A stretch of DNA of 6,305 bases from Hyphomicrobiales bacterium. Lineage in GTDB: Bacteria; Pseudomonadota; Alphaproteobacteria; Rhizobiales; Xanthobacteraceae. Location: positions 1 through 6,305 of the forward strand of contig JAPLPC010000650.1 of the NCBI GenBank assembly GCA_026400425.1, read 5' to 3'. Numbering within the stretch: the first letter of the stretch is position 1; each line of letters begins with the position of its first letter. Shown here piece after piece: positions 1 to 5,762 of the stretch. Under the pieces are notes generated by a model that did not search any database, was not told the DNA's origin, and saw only the letters and a list, made by a program, of their open reading frames with translations. Position numbers and translations under genes: made by a program.

Positions 1-895
1 TCTGTCTTTCCAGCATGGACAAGCAAATCCGCGCGCAGCTCCTCCGGCACATCTCTTTTTTTCAGAATAGCGCCAAATGAGTGCCTAATAGCATGGGATC
101 CTAGACCTTCCTCGGTAATGCCGGCTGCCACTAAGACCGGAGTGAATACCTTATAGTATCGGTCTCCTAAAGGAGATCTCGTTGTGGGTGAAAACAAATC
201 AGGAAATACGAGATCGTAACCAAGAGCTTTGATCATTGCGACATACCGCAAAAATCAGAGCCGAATGACTTCAGGATGCAGAACAACATTCCGCTTTGAC
301 TGGCTGTTTTTGATGCGTCGATATTTGTTCTTCGCGATGTGCAAATATGGATGCCCGATCTAGTCGGAACCAACTTATTTGAGCGCAGCATCGTCAAATG
401 ACCTTCTACAGCTTCGATATCAGCCGAGGTCATTCCATCCGCTTGCATATGATTTTCATCTGCCGGTCGGACGGTGGCAGACACACCCTGGGCGTGAAGC
501 AGACGGTATGTCCAAGCTGCACGTCGATCGTCGCGCTCAGCTTGGGATGCGTCAAAGCCAGCAAACGATTTGGCGGATGCTGACAGCCGCTCAAGCTTGT
601 TGAGGTGCTTCGTCACGACGTCGTGGAGCAGCCCGTCCAACTGCGGTGGCGTCAGGTGCATGTCGGCATTTTCGAAGGCTGTCACGACCTCTTCCAACTT
701 CGCGTCTAGCAACACGACCAGCCGTCGCGCGAAGCCCGGCTCAGGTGTCTGCAAGCTCATGAAAAGATGACGTTTATGAAACCAGCTTGAGAGCGCTGGC
801 GGAAGTCGCCGGCGCCAGTAGTACACGGCTTTTCTGCGATAGAGATGCGTTGCGGCTGACACGAATGGCCTCTGTGAAGCAGTCATGTGCCGCAC
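1..895 (-). pseudogene. Decayed DUF6538-type tyrosine recombinase (integrase), internal deletion, runs off left edge
   Basis: This is a phage- or island-type site-specific recombinase, no longer intact. Reading leftwards from GTG 895 or ATG 886, the first ~174 residues look like a normal N-terminus (THLYRRKAVYYWRRRLP, then a helical region up to SNKLVPT). Near 361-345 this jumps to another frame that encodes the C-terminal catalytic part: GHPYLHIAKNKYRRIKNSQS, LHPEVIRL, a TGA at 255-257, FLRYVAMIKALGYDLVFPD, then box II HAIRHSFGA (His 93-95, Arg 84-86) and LLVHAGK with the second His at 15-17. The tyrosine would lie beyond base 1. The core-binding domain and first catalytic Arg are absent, which I estimate as 250 or more residues from memory of relatives. 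Bases 1-360 are about 47% GC by hand count. Without the middle it cannot be active. The start codon choice is uncertain because neither start has a strong Shine-Dalgarno. Confidence 0.85.
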
Positions 896-1009
896 GCCGT
901 GGCTCGACGCCCCACCCAGGGGGAATTCGCAAGCAAATTAAGTAAGATGCGTTTATGTGGCTGGGGCGGGAACGGAAGCGCCTTGGGCACCTTGATCCCA
1001 AACTTACAC
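896..1009. other. Spacer between tandem integrases, no gene seen
   Basis: This stretch lies between the stop of the intact integrase and the start of the decayed one, both on the minus strand. I see no clear promoter, terminator hairpin or small gene in it. The two recombinases may once have been co-transcribed, but nothing here proves it. Confidence 0.4.
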
Positions 1010-2857
1010 TCAAGACGAAAGTCTGCGACGGGCGGCTTTCTTTCTCATCTCTCGCAATGCGAGTGTAGTATAGCTTGCGATATTTACCGCGGAACCAGGC
1101 GCGCATATGCATTGCCGACCCATGTAGTAAAGCTTCGACAGATCAACGTCGATCGTGACCTTGTCGATGGTCCGCTTTAGATTCATCATAAAAATTGATT
1201 TGGTGTAACGGGCCCCTTCGCTCCGGCGAATGGGAGAGTCGTGGCCAATCAGTTCGTCGACCCAGCCCGCGTTCACATCCGGAAAATTGCGAAGCGCAGT
1301 TTCCACGGCTCCGCGATAGGAACGAAAATCGACCCCTGGTCGATATGTCTTCGTCTTTTTCCGGTACTCTGTAAATCGGCCGCTGAACGCGCCACTGCGT
1401 CGGGGTTCGGCGCCTTGTGGAATCAGTTCAGGAAACAGCGGTTCAGTAGGCTGACGGTCATAGTAGCGGTGTTCGAGAAAACCCAACTGTAAAATCAAAT
1501 CGTGTAGGGGGACATCTCGACTTGAAGAACTCGTCTTGCTATTGCGGATTTTGAGATAGGGCAACCGCCCAATTTCCGTATCGACCCACTCAATGTCCCC
1601 GACCAATCGTCCGCAGATTTCATCCTCGCGAACGCCCATAGTTCGGCCGAATAGCGGAACCCAGAACAACGCATCGCGATGGACTTCGTCACCCGGTATG
1701 CCGCGGCGGAAAATCGACTTGCATCCTGCGTAGACAGGCGAAGTGAAAAACGGCTTATCAAGCTCCGTCGGCCACATCGGGTGCTCATCACGTGCGGCGC
1801 GCCCGCGCGGCTTGGCTGTGAAGTGGCCGCGGAATGGATTGTCCAGGCCGCGCGGGATTTTCGCATGCAGCGCCAGGTGATCCCAATATTCGATAAAATT
1901 GATGACGTGTTTGTTAGCGCTCGTCGTACTGGTCAGACGAAGTTTCGCTTTGGCTCCATCATCGAGTTTCTGTACCGCCGCGAGTACTTGTTTGGTCGTC
2001 AACTTGTTCCATAATTTGCTGTGAAAGTGGTCGAAGGGAAGCTTTAAATATTCGAGGCGGAAGCGGCCGACAACGCTGCCATCGATCTGTGAAAATGGCA
2101 GATCGCCGATGAGCGCTTTGAAGAGCCGAGGCGAGGCTTCCGCGCCCCCGGCGGTATCTCGCTTCCATTTGCGGTCACTCTTTTTGGTGGCGACGAATTC
2201 GTCCCAATACGTGAAGAACGGAAAAGTCGGCAGGATTGGTTTTTCGACCGAGCCTTGCACTTGTTTGGGGATGCCGGCGATGGTCTCCCGCATTTCGTCG
2301 AGCAGAGTTGCGTGGCCGCGCAATATCATTCGCGCATAGAAGCGCCCGTCAGCGGTTTCGCGATCCACAGGCACGCCTATGGCGTCTCCGACGGCGTTCA
2401 CGATTCCTTCGAAGGCGTCAAAACCGGGGGCGCCAGGACCGAGCGCGCGCGCGATTTTCGCTTTCTGCTCGCCGGCAAACATGCGTTCGCCAAAGCGCAT
2501 CAGCCCATCGAGCTCGACGGCGTCCTGCAGGTCCATGTTTTTGATCTCATCCAGCTGTAGGAAAGCAAACCCGTCAGTTTCCGCGAGACGGGCTTCCTGA
2601 CGCCAGAGGGCGGCGTCGATCCATTGCCTCACGAGACCTTCGGCCTCGCTCTTCGTCTTGGACGGGTTAAACCGAGTCATGAGGCCCTCCAGGCCCAACC
2701 TGAGTACGCGGGCGCGGTGCAAAGCGCACCGGTAGTCACGGGTTTTCAGGCTCACAACAAGCTCGCCCGAGACATGGCAGGCGGCAAGCGCAGCGGGCCA
2801 TCTGAAGCGAAAAAACCATGTAGAACCCCGCCGCCGCAGGTACCGACCGGACGCCAT
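1010..2857 (-). CDS. Tyrosine-type site-specific integrase with DUF6538-like N-terminus
   Basis: Probably the integrase that inserts and excises the element at the adjacent tRNA-Gln gene. The protein is 615 residues from ATG 2857, or 626 from ATG 2890. I prefer 2857 because GAGG (2866-2863) sits 5 bases upstream, while 2890 has no Shine-Dalgarno. It also places RYLRRRGSTWFFRFRWP at the very N-terminus, as in relatives. In the 626 numbering, the N-terminal segment spans ~15-65, the core-binding region about 215-345 and the catalytic domain about 370-570. Catalytic positions are Arg421 (GVREDEI, 1630-1628), Lys452 (NSKTSSSSRDVPL), Arg526 (FRSYR), His550 (LIGH) and Tyr562 (ARYTK, 1207-1205). Box II has Arg523 where His is usual. 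About 60 residues follow the tyrosine. It lies 93 bases past the tRNA 3' end on the same strand. The family is sure; the partner site is inferred from position. Confidence 0.9.
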   Translation of the reverse strand: MASGRYLRRRGSTWFFRFRWPAALAACHVSGELVVSLKTRDYRCALHRARVLRLGLEGLMTRFNPSKTKSEAEGLVRQWIDAALWRQEARLAETDGFAFLQLDEIKNMDLQDAVELDGLMRFGERMFAGEQKAKIARALGPGAPGFDAFEGIVNAVGDAIGVPVDRETADGRFYARMILRGHATLLDEMRETIAGIPKQVQGSVEKPILPTFPFFTYWDEFVATKKSDRKWKRDTAGGAEASPRLFKALIGDLPFSQIDGSVVGRFRLEYLKLPFDHFHSKLWNKLTTKQVLAAVQKLDDGAKAKLRLTSTTSANKHVINFIEYWDHLALHAKIPRGLDNPFRGHFTAKPRGRAARDEHPMWPTELDKPFFTSPVYAGCKSIFRRGIPGDEVHRDALFWVPLFGRTMGVREDEICGRLVGDIEWVDTEIGRLPYLKIRNSKTSSSSRDVPLHDLILQLGFLEHRYYDRQPTEPLFPELIPQGAEPRRSGAFSGRFTEYRKKTKTYRPGVDFRSYRGAVETALRNFPDVNAGWVDELIGHDSPIRRSEGARYTKSIFMMNLKRTIDKVTIDVDLSKLYYMGRQCICAPGSAVNIASYTTLALREMRKKAARRRLSS

Positions 2858-2862
2858 TCGAG

Positions 2863-2866
2863 CCTC
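2863..2866 (-). promoter_or_regulatory. Shine-Dalgarno supporting the 2857 integrase start
   Basis: On the minus strand GAGG is followed by a 5-base spacer and ATG at 2857-2855. The alternative in-frame ATG at 2890 is preceded by an A-rich run and CCGCG with no purine-rich pairing site. This favours the shorter protein. Confidence 0.5.
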
Positions 2867-2867
2867 G

Positions 2868-2890
2868 TGTGGACCATTGTTGTGGACCAT
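2868..2890. repeat. Tandem direct repeat TGTGGACCAT, period 13
   Basis: TGTGGACCAT occurs at 2868-2877 and again at 2881-2890, separated by TGT. If the integrase starts at 2857, both copies lie in its leader just before the Shine-Dalgarno, where a repressor or excisionase could bind. If it starts at 2890, the repeat simply encodes residues 1-8. The repeat is plainly visible; a binding role is inference. Confidence 0.5.
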
Positions 2891-2950
2891 CGCGGTTTTT
2901 CGAATAGATGCGGGTTCGAAGTCTTTGATTTGTCGAGCGAAATTCGAGTC

Positions 2951-2976
2951 TGGCTGGGGAACTAGGATTCGAACCT
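2951..2976 (-). other. Candidate island attachment site at the 3' end of tRNA-Gln
   Basis: Tyrosine integrases commonly recombine within the T arm and acceptor of a tRNA gene, and the integrase gene then lies just beyond the tRNA 3' end, as here. The element restores the tRNA 3' sequence, so an intact cloverleaf is expected. The exact core cannot be fixed from one end. I found no second copy of the tRNA 3' sequence in this window, so the other end should lie left of base 1. Confidence 0.5.
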
Positions 2977-3024
2977 AGACAAACAGAGTCAGAGTCTGTT
3001 GTGCTACCGTTACACCATTCCCCA
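2951..3024 (-). tRNA. tRNA-Gln (anticodon CTG)
   Basis: The 74-base cloverleaf reads cleanly on the minus strand. The acceptor TGGGGAA (3024-3018) pairs with TTCCCCA (2961-2955). The D stem is GTG/CAC with loop TAACGGTAG. The anticodon stem ACAGA/TCTGT encloses the loop CTCTGAC, giving anticodon CTG at 2992-2990, which reads CAG (glutamine). The T stem CTAGG/CCTAG encloses TTCGAAT. The discriminator is G (2954) and the CCA end is encoded (2953-2951). All stems pair, so the tRNA is intact although its 3' end faces an integrase. It supplies Gln-tRNA for CAG codons in translation. Confidence 0.97.
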
Positions 3025-3449
3025 ACGGATCCGGACCACTAAAAGGGCTCATAGCCACGGTCTGGAATCGGTTGGCCGAGACATCTGCTCGACGGAGCGC
3101 CTTCTAGCCCGTCCGCCTCATTGAACGCAAGGGCCTTGCTCGGATATTGACAATCCGCGGCGACCGTCGCTCTCCGAACGGATTGCTGGTCAGGCTCATC
3201 CTGCAGCAAGGGCCGGTACCGGGCGGGTGGTTTGGAGCTTGGTTAAAGTGAGCTTTCGACTTTTCGCGGCCGCGTACAAGGCCGGTATGCGGCAACCGCG
3301 CTGGTGGCTGATCGGGCGCGCGACGTGTCATTTTGCGACAGTTGCCATCTTCCCCCGTCTCAACTCATCGTTTCAACTTTAACCGTTTCTCCAACCTCTT
3401 CGCCGCATAGTCGGCACCAAATAGAGTAGAGGCGCAGAAGCGAATTCGG
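3025..3449. other. Intergenic stretch between tRNA-Gln and ATPase gene, no gene recognised
   Basis: This stretch holds the upstream region of the tRNA (read leftwards) and of the ATPase gene (read rightwards), so promoters for both are expected. I could not identify convincing -35/-10 pairs. The short open frames here have no recognisable motif and look like chance frames in GC-rich DNA. Confidence 0.5.
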
Positions 3450-3763
3450 ATGGATATCATGACTACGGCAGCGTCGTTCGGGCGTATCGTTTCAGTGCGC
3501 GGATCGCTGGCCAGGGTCGGGCTGCTGCCCGTCAATCCGATGGCACCGTCCGAATTGCGCGGCACGGTCGGCCGCTTCGTCAGCATTCGCTGCGCGGCAT
3601 CGACGATCATTGCCATCATTACGGAGGTGTCCTCCGTAATGATGGCAATGATCGTCGAGGCGTCACCAATTATCCGACCATCGGCGACGCTGTCGAACTC
3701 ATCAGCACGGCGGATCTGCGCACGGTCTATGCGCCGTCCGGCTCCGACCAGATCAATGTCGGC
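3450..3763 (+). pseudogene. N-terminal (HAS-barrel) fragment of HerA-like ATPase gene, disrupted
   Basis: From ATG 3450 (or ATG 3459) this frame encodes FGRIVSVRGSLARVGLLP up to IIAIITEVS at about residue 61. This is the start of the HAS-barrel domain that precedes the ATPase core in HerA/DUF87 proteins. At 3600-3658 the sequence turns back on itself in a perfect inverted repeat. After it, recognisable protein (RGVTNYPTIGDAVELIS, then LRTVYAPSGSDQINVG) continues in a different frame, that of the downstream ATPase. The original frame runs on as meaningless sequence to 3818. I estimate that 35-45 residues of the barrel are missing, from memory of the family. No strong Shine-Dalgarno is visible at either ATG. 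Either the gene is truly broken here or the sequence is chimeric at this point. Confidence 0.75.
3600..3658. repeat. Perfect 28-base inverted repeat with 3-base loop (fold-back)
   Basis: Bases 3600-3627 and 3631-3658 are exact reverse complements around the loop TGT. The left arm is native coding sequence (STIIAIITEV, residues 51-60 of the N-terminal fragment). The right arm encodes nothing belonging to the family, and normal protein resumes immediately after it in another frame. So the right arm was apparently copied from the left arm onto the opposite strand. It is far larger than a typical terminator and has no U tract. Confidence 0.95.
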
Positions 3764-5140
3764 GTGCTGCAGCAGGATCGCTCCGTCACGGCCTATGTCG
3801 ATGTCGAGGAAATGCTGAGCAAGCATTTTGCCGTGCTCGGATCCACCGGCGTCGGCAAATCGTCGGGCGTGTCGTTGCTGCTCAACGAAATTTTGATGGT
3901 GCGGCCCAACCTGCGCATCTTCCTGCTCGACGTGCACAACGAATATGGTCGCGGCTTCGGTGAGAAGGCGCTGGTGCTCAATCCGCGCAATTTGAAGCTG
4001 CCGTTCTGGCTGTTCAATTTCGAAGAGATCGTCGATGTCTTGTTTGCAGGCCGTCCCGGCGTCGCCGAAGAGCTCGAAATTCTCGCCGAAGTGATCCCGA
4101 TCGCCAAAGGCATCTATACGCAATATCAGAACGCCGACCGCATCGGCCTCAAGCGCATCGATCCAAAATCGATCGGCTACACCGTCGATACGCCGGTGCC
4201 GTATCGCCTGGTCGATCTGATCTCGCTGATCGACGAGCGCATGGGTAAACTGGAAAACCGCTCCTCGCGCATCCAGTATCACAAGCTGCTGTCGCGTATC
4301 GACGCGGTGAAAAACGACCCGCGCTACACCTTCATGTTCGACAATGCCAATGTCGGCGGCGACACCATGGCCGAAGTGATCAGCCATCTGTTCCGCCTCC
4401 CCGCCAACGGCAAGCCGATGACAATCATGCAGCTGGCCGGCTTTCCGGCGGAAGTGGTGGACTCCGTGGTTTCGGTGTTGTGCCGGATGGCGTTCGATTT
4501 CGGCCTGTGGAGCGACGGCGCCTCGCCGCTCCTGTTCGTCTGCGAGGAAGCGCATCGCTACGCCTCAGCCGACCGCAATATCGGCTTCGGCCCGACCCGC
4601 AAAGCCGTGTCGCGGATTGCCAAGGAAGGTCGCAAATATGGCGTCTATCTCGGCCTCGTGACCCAGCGCCCGGCCGAGCTCGATGCCACCATCATCTCCC
4701 AGTGCAACACGCTGTTCGCGATGCGCCTTGCCAATGATCGTGACCAGGCGCTGTTGCGCTCGGCGGTGTCGGACGCCGCCGCCAATCTGCTCTCCTTCGT
4801 GCCGTCGCTCGGCACCCGCGAAGTGCTGGCATTCGGCGAAGGCGTGGCGCTGCCGACCCGGCTGCGTTTCAAGGAAGTGCCGCAATATCAGCTGCCGCGC
4901 TCGGAATCGGCCATCTCCACGATGCCGTCGGTCGCAGCCGGTCATGACATGAACTTCGTCAGTGCGGTGCTGGAGCGATGGCGCGGCGCCACATCGAGTC
5001 GCGATGTTCCCAACGACCCCGGCTTCACCGAACGCCCGATTGCGCCGCCGCAGCCGCGCATGGCCGATGCGCCGATGCTGCAGCCGTCGCTTGGGCTCGA
5101 CCCAGATCGCTTCTCTCTGCTGAAGAGACCGCTCCGATAG
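3764..5140 (+). CDS. HerA-like (DUF87) hexameric DNA-translocase ATPase, core region
   Basis: The open frame of 458 codons carries the whole RecA-fold motor of a HerA/FtsK-type ATPase, which hydrolyses ATP to move along DNA and in other organisms works in end resection. Walker A is GSTGVGKS (26-33), DVHNEYGR lies at 56-63, Walker B is LLFVCEEAHR (256-265), the TQRPAE segment is at 300-305, and QCNTLFAMRL at 313-322 ends in a likely arginine finger. A Pro-rich tail precedes the C-terminal LKRPLR. No NurA nuclease gene is seen nearby. The first possible start in this frame after the inverted repeat is GTG 3764, only 26 residues before Walker A and without a Shine-Dalgarno. Family sequence already runs in frame from about 3659. 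The true start was therefore almost certainly at 3450 or 3459, before the disruption. Activity without an intact HAS barrel is doubtful. Confidence 0.85.
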   Translation: MLQQDRSVTAYVDVEEMLSKHFAVLGSTGVGKSSGVSLLLNEILMVRPNLRIFLLDVHNEYGRGFGEKALVLNPRNLKLPFWLFNFEEIVDVLFAGRPGVAEELEILAEVIPIAKGIYTQYQNADRIGLKRIDPKSIGYTVDTPVPYRLVDLISLIDERMGKLENRSSRIQYHKLLSRIDAVKNDPRYTFMFDNANVGGDTMAEVISHLFRLPANGKPMTIMQLAGFPAEVVDSVVSVLCRMAFDFGLWSDGASPLLFVCEEAHRYASADRNIGFGPTRKAVSRIAKEGRKYGVYLGLVTQRPAELDATIISQCNTLFAMRLANDRDQALLRSAVSDAAANLLSFVPSLGTREVLAFGEGVALPTRLRFKEVPQYQLPRSESAISTMPSVAAGHDMNFVSAVLERWRGATSSRDVPNDPGFTERPIAPPQPRMADAPMLQPSLGLDPDRFSLLKRPLR

Positions 5141-5155
5141 TCCATGCTGCGCGAA

Positions 5156-5185
5156 TTGCACGGTGTGATCGCAGAACGGCTATAG
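5156..5185 (+). promoter_or_regulatory. Possible promoter of the mgtC-like gene
   Basis: CTATAG (5180-5185), inside CTATAGTAG, resembles the alphaproteobacterial -10 element. TTGCAC (5156-5161) could serve as a weak -35 but matches poorly and is about 18-19 bases away. It lies in the 85-base gap between the ATPase stop and the GTG at 5226, so the membrane protein may have its own transcript. The evidence is weak. Confidence 0.3.
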
Positions 5186-5225
5186 TAGCGCGGCGCTCGA
5201 ACCGGCGTCGCAGAGGGAAGAGATC

Positions 5226-5762
5226 GTGCTCGACTGGTCGGAGATCATCCTGCGCCTCGGCGTTGCCGCGCTTGCCGGCGGCACTATCGGGCTTAATCGA
5301 GACCTGCACGGCAAGCCGGTGGGTGTGCGCACTCTCGCGCTCGTCAGCCTCGCGTCGGCGACCATCGTCGCACTGACGGATCCACTGGGGAGCGGCGGCT
5401 TCACCGACGCCGGCAGCCGCGTGGTGCAAGGCGTGCTCACCGGCGTCGGCTTTCTCGGCGCCGGCGTGATCTTCCGTGCCGAACGGCATTTTCATGTGCG
5501 TGGATTGACCAGTGCCGCTTGCGTGTTTCTCACCGCGTGTATCGGCGTCATGTGCGGTGCCGGGCATTGGCGACTGGTAACCGTGGCACTCGCGATCACC
5601 TTCACGGTGCTGCTGCTGGGCGGCAAGGTCGAGCGCGTGCTGCATCATGCGCTCGGCGGCAAAGGCGATCCAGCGTCGGACCCGGTGGATCCGTCAGAGC
5701 CGATCGATCCCGTCGATCGTCATCAGCCGTCAGATGCCGGGCCGCACCAGCCAGGCAGGTAG
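5226..5762 (+). CDS. MgtC/SapB family inner-membrane protein
   Basis: The 178-residue protein starts at GTG 5226, with AGGG at 5214-5217 and GAAGAG just after it as ribosome binding site. It carries the family hallmarks: GLNRDLHGKPVGVRTLALVS (22-41), GVLTGVGFLGAGVIFR (69-84) and VRGLTSAACVFLTACIG (91-107). About five hydrophobic segments are seen, near 5-23, 35-51, 66-83, 94-110 and 116-132. MgtC relatives sit in the inner membrane and are linked to growth at low Mg2+ and, in pathogens, to survival in macrophages by modulating the F1Fo ATPase. Which role applies here cannot be read from sequence. The tail after 140 is hydrophilic with Asp-Pro repeats (DPVDPSEPIDPVD) and a short palindrome in its coding DNA (5701-5719). 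It probably has no conserved function. The 3' end overlaps the convergent neighbour by 40 bases. Confidence 0.9.
   Translation: MLDWSEIILRLGVAALAGGTIGLNRDLHGKPVGVRTLALVSLASATIVALTDPLGSGGFTDAGSRVVQGVLTGVGFLGAGVIFRAERHFHVRGLTSAACVFLTACIGVMCGAGHWRLVTVALAITFTVLLLGGKVERVLHHALGGKGDPASDPVDPSEPIDPVDRHQPSDAGPHQPGR

Larger units (their letters stand above)
1..2950. mobile_element. Putative terminal part of a tRNA-Gln-integrated genomic island
   Basis: Two tandem integrase genes, one decayed, sit directly beyond the tRNA 3' end, and the left end is AT-richer than the chromosomal genes on the right. The arrangement is typical of an island or prophage end. No cargo is visible in the window, so the kind of element (integrative conjugative element, prophage or island) cannot be told. 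Confidence 0.55.

Noticed and set aside
774..1112. Minus-strand open frame spanning the integrase-integrase spacer
   Set aside because: It overlaps the end of the intact integrase and the start of the decayed one in another frame and shows no family sequence.
3104..3331. Short minus-strand open frame of 75 codons between tRNA and ATPase
   Set aside because: No recognisable motif or convincing ribosome binding site, and proline/arginine-rich as chance frames in GC-rich DNA often are.
3600..3658. The inverted repeat as a transcription terminator or CRISPR/IS end
   Set aside because: It lies inside a gene, has no T tract, occurs once, has no flanking target duplication that I can see, and one arm is ordinary coding sequence.
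3365..4555. Long 396-codon open frame on the minus strand opposite the ATPase gene
   Set aside because: It is antisense to a gene with clear Walker motifs, rich in His/Asp/Arg runs as expected from the complement of GC-rich codons, and has no family motif. It stays open through the inverted repeat partly because that region is self-complementary.
4565..5161. Minus-strand open frame of 198 codons
   Set aside because: It is a shadow of the C-terminal half of the ATPase, with biased Arg/His composition and no motif.
5025..5648. Minus-strand open frame of 207 codons
   Set aside because: It lies opposite the well supported MgtC-family gene and shows only low-complexity His/Glu/Arg content.
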